This document shows, piece after piece, positions 23,379 to 35,850 of a stretch of 64,000 nucleotides of DNA. The notes beneath the pieces are model-generated. The model saw only the letters and a program-made list of their open reading frames with translations, made no database searches and had not been told where the DNA came from. A program made the translations under genes and the position numbers. Numbering within the stretch: position 1 is the first letter of the stretch; the number at the start of each line of letters is the position of its first letter. This DNA is from Ophiodon elongatus (taxonomy: Eukaryota; Chordata; Actinopteri; Perciformes; Hexagrammidae), in NCBI GenBank assembly GCA_016806645.1, contig JACSYO010000170.1, forward strand, positions 731,501 to 795,500, in the 5' to 3' direction.

Positions 23379-26300
23379 AAGCTCCTTGGTTAGTTAAAGT
23401 GGAGATATTTATTCAGGTTTCTGATGTGCATACAGTAACAAAGGTGCACACCGAGCAGAAAACAAACACCAAAGTGTCCGTAAAGGTAAGCAGCATACAC
23501 CAGGTTCAGTGCTCTTCTTTTATTGATCCCCAGGCAGCATTAAAAAAAGCTTTTAAAAAAGTGTTTTCATTTTTGCAAGCAAGGAGTTTCCAATCATCTA
23601 TTTTTGTTTCTTCTGGGCCTTTTCCCCTCTACTTCATGGGAAACATGTTAGTGTGCATACTACGCACTGAAACCGAGATTTTTCACCGAGTGCTACTCCA
23701 CTGCATTATGTTTTCAAATATAAAATCATGCTCAGGGTGATAGATGTGCTGTTTAGCTTCATACAACTGTGAGCTTTATTATAATTATCTCTCATATACC
23801 TAAAGAATGTCCCATCTTATCAATAGGAAGTAGAAATATTTTACAAATTGCTTCTTCATTGGTATTCCATGGTTAAATAATGAAAAGCCACAACCGAGAC
23901 AGCAGATATGTTTAAGACTCTATTCCACACCTAAGATCACAGGGTTCTGCTTGCATAGTGATTTGTAAATCTACGTAAAACTAATACTGGCCAAAAAGTC
24001 CACTGAATATTAAGTATAAGGATACGAATGCAGACATATCCTATAATCCTCGATAAGAATGGCTTTGCTAGAATAAAACAAGGTTTTCTCTTTCTTAAAT
24101 GCAAATAATGAAAGATGACAAATGTTATTCCATTATCTTCCACAGCTTAGTACGTTGCTATCTTCCTCCTCGAGGCAAATATTCATGAGTATTTATAACT
24201 TTATTGAAAAGATTGTGTGTGTAAGTCAGTGAAATGTGCAGCGGGGCACCAGTCCATAATTCTCTGTCCCCCATCTAAATAACACTGAGATATGCTATTA
24301 ATGATACATGAATGTAATTACATCTCTCAAAGCATTTGGCCTAATATGCCAAATGAATGGGGAAGTAGAATGATGAGAACGCAGCGGGCGTTAATTAGCC
24401 TCATCCGTGAGCAAAAAGAGCTCCTATCTTGCAGAGAGGCGACGTTATTACTTCAAGTCCGGCGTAGTGCAAATAAATTACTTCAAATGCATTTTGGCTC
24501 CCTGATGTAATCGAGGTCCGAATTTAATGCGTCTTCCCATTGCAGGGAAAATGGGGGGAATCATTAAGTCATTCAACTCCCTGTCACACTGTTTGTGGAG
24601 AGAAGCCTGCAGAAACCCATGCTTCGTTTGAACAGGAGGCTTTTTTTAAAGACATGTAAAAGCTTCAAAATTCACATGAGTGGTATTTACTGACATATTT
24701 TATATCGTAGAACAAAACGTTAACATCTCGAAAGCTTGTTTTAACCACAGACCTTATTTCAGGCATCAAACCAAAACCCATTCAACAAAAACCCATTGAC
24801 TTTGAGACGAGGGAACCGGAAGTGCAAACTCATTTCCAGGTTTCGGACTCATTCCTGCAGCATTCAATCAGCCAAAAAGTTTTTGCTCAACTGTTCTCAT
24901 GAAATAAAGATCTACAAAGGACAAGGGAAGGACAGTTTAACTTGATATTGAAGTAATCTCCCTCTTTACTCTGTAATGAAGAATTAAATCACAATGACCA
25001 GTAAAGTGGAACCTCATTACCCAAATTTCAAATATCCTAATTGAATGGGCATAATGAATCAAACAGGCTTACATTATGTGATAACACCAAAGAACCGTAA
25101 TATTAACTGGGCGCTATAATATGAATGTCTAGAGTTGTCTTGTTCTTGCACCAGTCTCCCGTCTAAAAATAATCCAGTTAATGTGCGCAAGTTCACAACG
25201 AGGGCACGGTCCAACACTATCAAACACACAGCGCACATATTTGAAATGCTTCCAATGAAAAATATATTTTTATTGGAAGAGCACAAAAAAATTAAGGCGA
25301 GACCTGGAATACTAATAATCTCTGCACAGTGAATGCAGAAGATATTTTTTACATTCAACATTATGTCCCGAACATAATGGAGGATATCCTCACTGCTACA
25401 GAACTAGTACCAGGGGCACCAACTGTTATCTGTAATTCTGTGCGGCTGCATTTCCTTCTTTTAGGTTAAAGAGGTAGAGTGTTAGTTATTTCTTCAGCCT
25501 GACGAAGATTTGTTGAGTTGTGCAGTGTACGTTGGCAGCTCACTCATTTGCTAACGCCGGAGCTCGATGCCCTACTTCTCTAATGTACAGGTTATTTGCA
25601 TGAGTCATAAATTAGTGGGTCTACTCAACCAAGGCTCAAGGGACAAAAGGCGGTACATAAGAGCGATGTCAACCCTCGTGACACAGTTCTGCCTTTTCCA
25701 TTCCGCCCACAGAGCAATGAGAAACCACAACATTGTTAGCAATGGCAAATATCCTTTTTTCTTTATCTGTGAATTGATTCAGAATCGTAGAGAATCACAA
25801 ATCACACAATAATGTAATGTCCCCGAAGCCATTGTGCGCAAACTTGACAGACAGTCAATTGATAATTGATTCATAAGCATAGCATTCATGATCTTGGAAA
25901 GTTAACAGGCTAGTAGCTTGACATGGATATATTGCATCTTTTCAGTTACTAGCGACAGAAAAGTCACTGTAGATATGTGTGCGGTCCTTCGTTTGCTCTT
26001 TGCCTCTCTCAGTGGGTTTACAAAGGTCTTGCATCATAAAGTCACCAAGACAATGACAATTGCTCCAGAGATGCTCTGCCGCCAATGAAATGCATTCAGG
26101 CAGCAATTAAAGATGTAATTATCCCTTGTTATATGCCAATTAAGTCAAAGAATATGTATTTTCACATAAAAATGTCCGTCTTTTTTCTTCTGTAAACATT
26201 TTAAAATCTTTCAAGACTCTACCTGCACTCAGGAGTGTTTACAAAAAACACATGCACTTAAATGAGACTTTGGGCAATTAGCTAGCCAGACTGGTCGTAT

Positions 26301-27758
26301 GAAAACGCAGAGTTTTGCTTCATCCAGGTGAGAGATATTGGAGCCAACTGTCCTCTGTAGTTCTGTATTTCTCAGCTGTCCCATCAAATGCAAAAGGAGT
26401 TGATTTCAATCCCTCATGTAACTGTAAAATCACAAAAACGCTAAATGTTATGTTTGCTCCATTCTTTATTTGTTCTGATCAGATCTGTGACTCAAAACTG
26501 TGATACAATCCGAACCGTGACTTTTATGACCCTTTGCACCAGTAGTTGACTATGCATGCATTATGTCTTTGTCCACTTTGATTCTGTCAAAGATATAATG
26601 AAACGATAGTCTGTTTGCACAATTAAAGGCTGCAAGTCAATCATTGTACTCCAGTCCCTTTTATACCGATGAGGACATTACGTCACTAGAGAAGCGATGT
26701 GGATAAACGCTGAGTGCTCTGGACATCTGCTTTACTCAGCACATTTAAAGGGTTTATTGGCAGCGTCCACGCAGCCTTTCATCAGCATCTCTCTTAATGA
26801 CCCCTAAAAATTCTAAAGACTTTTGTGAGATGCAGCTCTAAATGTTTGAGAATGAGTAAAGAGCAATGAGGTGAACTTGTAGGCAGCCTGTCTATATAAA
26901 AAGTACATTCCAAATATTCCATAACGAATTTAGTGGACTGAGGTCTTTATGATATTCATAGTAATATTTATTTATTATAGTATTAATATTATAGTATTTT
27001 TATATAATGTATAGATTATCTTATTGTTTAAACCAGCTAGTTTTAATTAACAGGCAACTGTTTTTTCTTCAGATTTTTCGGAATCAACAATTATCTGGAT
27101 GAATGATATTTGTGTCAGGGTTGTTAGCATGAATTTACATACTGTATTATGAAGGTAGACACATCCTGATTAAATGAGTGTCTCAAGAATGTTTTATGCA
27201 GACGGATGCTATCGGATAATCAAGTTTGAGGTGTTCAGTGTGAATCTGTATCTAAGTGAAGTTTGCGTGCACCCTCTGGGCTAATGTATGCATGCGAATG
27301 TGAGAGTGAAAAAGATGAGGACAGTCAGACAGACAGATCAAAAGAGAGTAGCAGAAAGCAGAAGAAAAGAGACAACAATGGCAGACCGGGAGAGTGGAGG
27401 AGACTGAGATTGCGAGCTGCAGAAAACAAAGCAAAAGGTTGATTGTCTTCAGTTGCTGGTGTTCTATGAATGCATATGCTATCATCAAAGCCATCTGAAA
27501 ATGATGGTAAACTGTGATTAAGGTCAGCGCTCTGGAACACCCCCTCTGAATAATAAAGGCTTGTGTACTAGTTTTTCCTGTACTGCGACATGGGTTGTCT
27601 TGTGTGGGTGCAAAGCTTTAGCAGACGACTTTCATTCTTACAGCTGGTCATTATGCTATCCATTTGTAATGGATGCAAATTAGACTGCCTGCCTGTACCA
27701 AAGTCCTGCCTGCCATCAAGTTATTGTGGTAACATAGAGGGGATGAATTGCACAATGG
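23379..27758. other. AT-rich unique region with conserved-looking motif clusters
   Basis: No gene recognised. Features of note: an inverted repeat CATTTGGC-7-GCCAAATG at 24333-24355 with TTAATTAG at 24391-24398, an overlapping octamer and AP-1 site at 25594-25607, and a repeat-like patch with aaaacccatt twice (about 24774-24798). AT-rich run 26950-27010. Confidence 0.4.
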
Positions 27759-28283
27759 CCAGGTGGCAACCTCCAGTTCTGAAAAGGGAAGCCAATGCTG
27801 AAGTGCCTTAAACCTGCATTCTCTCTAACGGCCATCAGGGGGCGACTCCTCCGGTTGCAAAAAGAAGTCTGATTGTATAGAAGTCTATGAGAAAATGACT
27901 CTACTTCTCTCTTGATTTATTCCCTCAGTAAACATTGTAAACATGAGTTTATGTCTCAATCTCCAGTTTCAAGTCTTCTTCAATACAGCACGATGTTCAT
28001 TTAGTAGATTATGGTCCATTTAGAGTAAAATGGACCATAAAGCAAAGTGTGCTTTAGGGCGGGGCTACTGTGATTTACAGGTTGCTACCATAGCCGTATC
28101 CAGCGTCTCTGTCAATCCTGCGCAGTCCAAATATGGTCACTTCCATTCACTGGTTGCAAAAAAACAAGATGGCGACGGCCAAAATCAAAGATGGCGACGG
28201 CCAAAAACGGCTTCAAAACGGCAGTCCACAAACCAATGGGTGATGTCATGGCGATTATGTCCACTTCTTATATACAGTCTATG
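27759..28283 (+). repeat. Dispersed repeat R1, copy 1 (full length)
   Basis: Starts ccaggtggcaacctc and ends cttatatacagtctatg. It aligns along its full 525 bp with the reverse complement of 41842-42369 and in part with 30105-30720 and 48525-48662. It carries AAGATGGCG at 28166-28174 and 28188-28196, a 22-bp internal duplication that doubles a YY1-like word. I recognise the element as common in percomorph fish; it has no open frame, so it is probably non-autonomous. Class unknown to me. Confidence 0.8.
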
Positions 28284-30104
28284 ACAATGAACAGGGAGGA
28301 ATATTAACTAAGTATCTTTTATCCAAGTGCATCATTTAAAAATGATTACACTTAACTTCAATGTGCCAATACTGGTTTTGAATGTTCTCCAAAGACGAGC
28401 AGGAGGATTGGGTTGGCCGCCGTCAATACAAATCAAGCAAACACTTTCTAATTAGAAAAACATGAATTCAGTCTAGGTTAGTTCGACATTATGTGAATGT
28501 AGAATGATGTTTTGACCTGGTGAAATTCCAGATGAATAAAATCATCAACAAGACAGCCAGACCTTGACCAGCTTGAATATTAAATCCTTAGCCAGATGAA
28601 TCTGAGTCTAAGTTATGCAATAAAAAAAAAAGTAAACCCAGTTTTGAATTGAGAAAGTTTGAATACTGTGTCACTTTAAAGTTCAGGTATTAGCTTTAAA
28701 CAAAAAATCTACTGAAAAACGTACAACTTACAATTTGCTTATTAAGACTTGAGACTTGACTTGAACTGCCCCAACAAATATTGAAAAATAGAGGTTCTGG
28801 CTAGATTTAGGAAGGATGTTAAAAACTCTGCTGTACAATTCAGAGTTTAAAGAGCAAACACTTGACGTCAATGTGATTCTTCTCCAAACACACAACAGAA
28901 AATTCATGAGATACTTTACGGAACAACAAAACATGCAAAGAGCTGGTTTGCAGGTGCAATTTATTTCTTGAATTAGTGTTATCAGAAAGCAATGTTGGGT
29001 TGATTACTCTGACCCCTGCCCTCTTTCAACCATCTCAGTAAGTTGCTGTTGTTTTGCCTCCCACAGAGTGACAGTTGAATTATCACTTAGCTCACTGAGA
29101 GATGGCTCATTCAGACGCGTCAACATAGCCACGCTAGCCGCAGCCGGCTCCATCTGATTTCACGCTGCTCCTGCTTAGCATGGCAAGTAGCAATTTCATT
29201 ACGGATCTCTCTTTCCTCTCAGTGATGTCCTTAACCAATGACACCCTAATACATTCACTGCCCCATTTCCATGGGCCTGGAGTTTCGTTGCCGATGCAGT
29301 TAGGGTGAAGAGCCTCTCCTCCAGGGCCCGGCCGTCGCTCACACACCTGGGAGTCTGCCCCACCATTACGCATGCTATTTGCACAAATTGCTCCATTTGT
29401 GTTCGAATATGAGATGCATTTCCCCGACTATGACTGGAGACCGAGTCTATCCCCTAAGAGAGCAGTTAAGATATAAGTATATTTTATTCCTCAGTGCGAT
29501 TGCCTCTTCATCTCCTCCTTGCCATTAGCTAGAAGGGAAGTTTGAGGACTTTTTTACGTGTGAAATTCTACGAATGCTGGATTGTTATTGTTCAATGGAT
29601 CTCAATAGGTTCTGAGTGAGTGGAAAAAGAGCAATCCCTAAATACCATGAAAAAGCACACAGAGCACTCAATTTAATGACATGACTGAAACGCTACAGAT
29701 GCTGCATTTATTTTCCTAAATCAATACTGGTAAATCAGTGGCCTTTAAAGTTTACCTTTTCATCATCGCCTTGCAAAAATGGAAAATTGAGCTGTGTAAT
29801 TGTAGCATATTTTGAAGTAATGAGGCATAATGATGATGAATATATTCATGGTACTGTATCTATTTGTGTCAGCTTTTATGTTCTAGAATAGATATTGGAG
29901 ATGTCTTACTCTTCAAAAAAGACAGAATCACAAAAGTTGCTAAAAGCCTTTGACTGGGGATGATAATTTAACATAGTTTTGTTATTGACTTAAAGTGAAC
30001 TTGATAATGATATGATCTTATCTTGTGATGACAAAGACAATTTGGTTGTCCAAATTAATGAATCCAGGCAAATAATACATATATATACATATATAATAGT
30101 GGAA
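28284..30104. other. Unique sequence between two R1 copies
   Basis: The stretch 29100-29400 is GC-balanced with open minus frames (79 codons) and may be a conserved non-coding element. No exon signal pair convinced me. Confidence 0.4.
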
Positions 30105-30720
30105 CCAAAGAAACTGGACATAGTCACCATGATGTCGCCCGTTGGTTTGTGGAATACAGATGTGAAGCCACAAGCACGACATTTTGTCCGTCGCCATCTT
30201 GGCTTTTTGGAACCAGAAGTGACACGAGAGCGTGGAGCTAAGTACAACCCAATGCTGACATTTGTAGGAGACCAAAACAGTTAAAACTAACTTTCATTAA
30301 AGTGTTAAAGCTCTAACCCAAAACCATGGACAACACACAGACCGGACAACGCCATGCATACCAAAAGCTTTATAGTCTAGTTGACTCTAAATGGACCATA
30401 ATTTACTAAATGAACATCATGCTGTATTGAAGAAGACTTGAAACTAGAGATTGAGACATAACTCATGTTTACAATGTTTACTGAGGGAATGAATCAAGAG
30501 AGAAGTAGAGTCATTTTCTATAGACTTCTATACAACCAGAGGAGTCGCCCCCTGGTGGTCAGGAGCGAGAATGCAGCTTTAACATATGAAGCTTTGACTT
30601 CTATACAACCAGAGGAGTCGCCCCCTGGTGGTCAGGAGCGAGAATGCAGCTTTAACATATGAAGCTTTGACTTCTATACAACCAGAGGAGTCACCCCCTG
30701 GTGGCCATTAGAAAGTTCAG
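30105..30720 (-). repeat. Dispersed repeat R1, copy 2, with 73-bp terminal tandem repeat
   Basis: Inverted relative to copy 1. It shares ccgtcgccatcttgg, aatggaccataatt and gaacatcatgctgtattgaa. At its right end the unit starting cttctatacaaccagagg is repeated at 30525, 30598 and 30671 (period 73; third copy cut at about 30714). The first two units are nearly identical. Confidence 0.8.
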
Positions 30721-30756
30721 GTCATTACTCTTTCAAACATCAGTTTGATTTTATAC

Positions 30757-30777
30757 ATATATATATATATATATATG
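30757..30777 (+). repeat. AT microsatellite
   Basis: About ten AT units directly after R1 copy 2. Confidence 0.93.
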
Positions 30778-31344
30778 ATTTTGGATCTATTTACCATATA
30801 AGAGGCATTGATATCAGAAAACAAGTCTCATTAATATAATGAATTGGCCCTCAACCAATTCATCCAGCCCAGAATTTGTATACGAACCTACCTGGAAATA
30901 TGCATTAATGTACATGCTTTTCTAAGGTGCAGTCATATGCAGGGGGGCAATGAAAGCATCCAATAGAGTGTTGTAATTGCAAATCACCCCTTAAACAAAC
31001 TTTGTTAATCACTAGGCTGAGTGCTATATCAAAAAAGTGCATTCTTCCATAATATGTCAAGAAAACCCAAGAAGAGTAATAATCATTCAGGGCTGACAGA
31101 CTTGTGTTATAGGAAGCCACAATCAAGGCAATAAAAATAGATTTAGATAATATGCACTGTGTAGCGAAGATGGAGAGGGGGCAAAGAGAGCAAAACTAAA
31201 ACTTCTCACACAAAGCCGCCCCGGACTTAACATGTAAAACTTTGCTTACCACGTCTGTCTGAACTCAAATGTATGTGAACCATCAAACACACAGTAAAGC
31301 CTCCAGGCAACGATGGTGATGCTACTATGGCCTTACAGCTACTG

Positions 31345-31345
<1 letters not shown>
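30778..31345. other. Unassigned AT-rich sequence
   Basis: Nothing recognised. Confidence 0.45.

Positions 31346-31390
<45 letters not shown>
31346..31390 (+). repeat. AT microsatellite
   Basis: About 22 AT units; self-complementary and prone to extrusion. Confidence 0.96.
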
Positions 31391-31397
<7 letters not shown>

Positions 31398-32975
31398 CTA
31401 CTGATATAATGTGAGTATAGCTTTTCTCACAGAAATATAGATGATCGATCAGATACAGATCAGAAAGTAATGAAAAAACACTGTCATTTATAGCTCAGCG
31501 CACGTAATTTAATATAATTTCAATGCATTTTATTTTATTATTACTTGGTTATAAATTAAACTCTTTTACTTAATTAAGCACGTAAAATAAAACAAGGTAG
31601 CACAAGTGTTAAGTCCAACTGTGAATACATAAACAGTCCACTTTCTGTAGATGAATCTAAACTTGGGCATTAAAATGAATACCGAGCATGACGTGAAGCC
31701 CGAAGAGTTTCCAAACAAACTTCCAGCGTGTCTCCGTCAGGGCCGAGCACCTGAGCGGAGAGACGGTTAATCATCTGCTTAATAATACTGCACTTATCAG
31801 CAGAAGAAATGTGACCTCTGGCCCAGAGGGGTTTTTAATTATGAAGGAAAATCTGATAATATGAGGTGATATAACAATCTGACACCGTAATTAATCTTGT
31901 GATGCTGACAATAGACCAAAAATGACCCACGACCTTTGACCCGTCTTCCATTCCATCAAAAGCCATGACCTCATCACATTACATATGCATGATTCTGGTC
32001 ACCTTTTTGGACACCTGCGCGATCTCCAGCTTCACTACGAGAAAAAAATTAAAAAGCTGCGAAAAAAAAAGCCCTGCTTGATATATTTGATATTATTGCA
32101 GCTGCTGTACTTGCTCTCTCCCCCGGTAGCTGGCTGCCCGAACCATTTTACATTTAAATTTGTTGAATAATAAATTATTCAGTGATTTAATTCCGAAGAA
32201 AGTGGCAAATATTTCGGAGAACAAGCAACCCACCTGCGTAGCCAGGGGTGCCATTTCCTCACTGTCTTGTTTTAAATTACACCCACAATAGCGTTCTCAT
32301 TAATCTTCATGCATATCAAAAGGCTCCGGGGATCATAACTAATTTTTAAAAATAGATTCCTGTGTATATGCCATGACAATGATCAGACAATCCTGGGAGT
32401 CTGTGAGTTTATTTCTGGGGACTCTTCTCTGTGGGATACGGGTATACAGTAGTTTGTTGAGATCACAATGTCTGTCGCAGCAGCAGCGACGGAGCTTTCA
32501 TGTGCCGTCTTGTCGCTGACAAAAAAAAAGAAGAGAGAGAAAGGAGTGGATGTCGGCAAAGAGCTTCAGAGAAATCTCAAATTGCATATTGAATTCTAAA
32601 AGCACACCCTCAAAGGCAAAATCTTGGCAGAGCTCGCTCGCTCACGCTGCCAAAACGCGGACAATGTTAATTGCTTGTCATATTTAGGGAAATTATGTAG
32701 GAAACACAAATGCCATATTAAAATCCTTCTTTTTTTCCCCATCTGATTCATTTCCATCCTTCTCCGTCCTGGCAGGGAGCACTGGTGTGATCGCTGTCTC
32801 GATTCCTCACTGACTCACTGCTTTTAATGTCGTCTCATTTATCTCATCTTCGCCCCGAGCGTTATGCTCTGAGCCCGAGTATCTTAAATTGCTCAAATCC
32901 TTTTTTCCAAATCATCCATTTCAAAATAGAGATAGCATTTCTTAAAAACTGCAGAAAAGCACAATGTGAAGATAC
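31391..32975. other. AT-rich unique sequence
   Basis: No gene or repeat recognised. Several homeodomain-type TTAATTA words. Confidence 0.45.
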
Positions 32976-33354
32976 AACTCAGCGATGGAGACTCAGAGAT
33001 GGGGACTCAGAGATGGGGACTTAGAGATGGGGACTCAGAGATGGGGACTCAGAGATGGGGACTCAGAGATGGGGACTTAGAGATGGGGACTCAGAGATGG
33101 GGACTTAGAGATGGGGACTCAGAGATGGGGACTCAGAGATGGGGACTCAGAGATGGGGACTCAGAGATGGGGACTCAGAGATGGGGACTTAGAGATGGTG
33201 ACTCAGAGATGGGGACTCAGCGATGGGGACTCAGCGATGGGGACTCAGAGATGGGGACTCAGAGATGGGGACTCAGAGATGGGGACTCAGCGATGGGGAC
33301 TCAGAGATGGGGACTCAGAGATGGGGACTCAGCGATGGGGACTCAGCGATGGGG
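32976..33354 (+). repeat. 14-bp minisatellite, 26 full units plus a partial one
   Basis: Unit gatggggactcaga begins at 32984 and repeats every 14 bases without a break to 33348. Variants are ordered: acttaga occurs in units 3, 7, 9 and 15, actcagc in units 17, 18, 22, 25 and 26. Because 14 is not a multiple of three, all three plus frames are open and encode a 14-residue repeat (GTQRWGLRDGDSEM); the 138-codon frame is an artefact. Confidence 0.97.
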
Positions 33355-33621
33355 CGTAAAGGGCACTACGATACACCAATAAGTTACGTTTCCAGTTATT
33401 GGATCCAAAAAGAAAATACTTTACTTTTTAAGCTGGTTCTCCTTTTTACTTCGGTTATTTCCTTCTTCCAAAACAGTGTTGAACACTATGAGCAAATACC
33501 AGGACTAAATCACAACTGGTGTGTTAACTGCATGCCAAATGAATGGGAGCACACAAGGCCAAACTTATCAAGTTACCATATGACCGGTTGCTGACAAGCA
33601 ATGTAGCATTTAAAATACCTT

Positions 33622-33624
<3 letters not shown>

Positions 33625-33651
<27 letters not shown>
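33625..33651 (+). repeat. Poly(T) run
   Basis: About 27 T. It could be the tail of a minus-strand retroposon, but no element was recognised next to it. Confidence 0.85.
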
Positions 33652-33655
<4 letters not shown>

Positions 33656-34592
33656 GGAGTCTGGTGCAGTGCTTACTCCACATAAAAGGCACCGCGGCGC
33701 ATCACTTCCTGCAAACTTCCTGGAGACCAATGAGGCTCAAAACGTTATCACTGATCTGTTCTAAGCCAACGTTCTCTGGTCCAGCTCGGCGAAAAACACG
33801 GCGCTCCATGTTGGCGCTAATATGGATTGCCGATTGCCATTGAGCCACATCTGCAACTAGAGATCGTTTTTGTTTACTCGGCCCGAGGCTGTTTTTTACA
33901 CCAACAACCCAAAAATCCTTTCAACTGCTCTGAAGTCAGTGTTAACCATCAAACGTTCTAAATCCTTTCACTTTGTTAGTCATCTCCAGTGGTTACTTGC
34001 ATAAAAACACACAAATGTAGTTTTGATGATAGTTTTCACGAGTAGTTTTAAAGCTGTATTAAAAACTGCTTAGAGCAAGTGTTAGGAAGTTAAACAGGTC
34101 ATAATTCACTCAGTAATATCTACTTTAAATAGCCGTGAAAACATCTCATTCTTCGGTGAAACTAAACTTTTACATGATATCGTTTGAACACATCAAGATA
34201 ACGTTAGAATTTACCGGCGCCCGCACTCAGTGAAACACAAGAGCAGAAGATATTAATGAGGATTTAAAAATTTAGCAGCGTCGCTCATAACTCTGAATCT
34301 AGCGTGGAATAAATCTAGGGGCGGAAGTATCGTTAAAAACCCCGTCGGAGGTATATGGACGTATATGAGAGTGAATGTGTTTACTCAGTCATAGAAACGT
34401 GACCTGACAGTGGCTTATTAATATTTCCACTTCCCCGGGGGTATGCAAATACACCTTGTCCTCTGCGAAGTGCTACTGAAGACCTCGCCGGTCGAGATCC
34501 AAATCACAATAACTTATCCTCAAACTCCAGCAGGCATGTACCGTATATACATGTGCAGGTGGGGCTGTGTGCACACCCCAGTGTGTTTGTAT

Positions 34593-34594
<2 letters not shown>
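33652..34594. other. Unassigned, possibly an old repeat
   Basis: Mixed composition with an octamer ATGCAAAT at 34443-34450. No family recognised. Confidence 0.35.
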
Positions 34595-34665
<71 letters not shown>

Positions 34666-34689
34666 CGTGCGTGCGTGTGTGTGTGTGTG
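34595..34689 (+). repeat. GT microsatellite with GTGC interruptions
   Basis: About 47 dinucleotide units, with gcgtgcgtgcgtgc at 34661-34674. Alternating purine-pyrimidine, so Z-DNA-prone. Confidence 0.97.
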
Positions 34690-35039
34690 AGATGGGGAAG
34701 ACGGCAGGCGCGGGAAGAAGCGAGACAGAGCGTTGGGGAAAGAAAGAGCTGAGCGCAGAGGCATATAATCTGAATTCAAAAGCAATCATTTTTGTTCTCA
34801 GCTCATAAAGCCGTCCTCTGTTGATGGGTACGGCGGTAAAAATCATGAGGATGAAGGTAAAGAACGGATCTGAGAGGGTTTCACAGCGACGCTCGCACTC
34901 ACACGGCGGCAGCTGCTACCATCCAGGAGTTGACCTCCGGTCATTTATGTGTAAAGCATAAGCAGAGTTACAGATTATTACAGTAATTAGATAACGTAAA
35001 ATGCAGCAAATGGCATTTTTAAATGGAAAAGTCTTTAAT
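34690..35039. other. Unassigned spacer
   Basis: A modest CpG group lies at 34880-34915. Nothing else recognised. Confidence 0.4.
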
Positions 35040-35286
35040 AACAACAAATAAATATAAAATTTCAGATTTAGGAGCCTAATTTGGAGTACTCGGAAGATTA
35101 GCTAATTAATTCATACACAGAAAATTAATCAGTTGGACAAAACAAGTCACTGAGGGTGACACCGAGGGCTGTGGGGAACGGAGGAGCAGATTGTGTGACA
35201 TTTTAGAGACTTAAGGATTCATCAATGAGTCAAAAACAAACCAAAACGAATAATTAATTGTTAAGGAAAGTAGTTGCAGCCCCGTT
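35040..35286 (-). mobile_element. hAT-like non-autonomous element, decayed
   Basis: Ends with agttgcagcccc, the complement of a GGGCTGCAACT terminal repeat. Inside are cagaaaattaatcagttgga, caaaacaagtcactgagg and gacattttagagacttaa. I recognise this order from abundant fish hAT-type repeats. The left end is not defined. Confidence 0.5.

Positions 35287-35850
<564 letters not shown>

Noticed and set aside
29134..29396. Minus-strand exon near 29.1-29.4 kb
   Set aside because: Open frames are GC-balanced, but I found no convincing acceptor and donor pair; a conserved non-coding element is equally likely.
32976..33354. CRISPR array
   Set aside because: Units are contiguous with no unique spacers and the sequence is eukaryotic.
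32966..33594. Frames of 138, 123 and 82 codons with a 14-residue repeat
   Set aside because: All three plus frames are open because a 14-bp unit without stops is repeated; typical minisatellite artefact.
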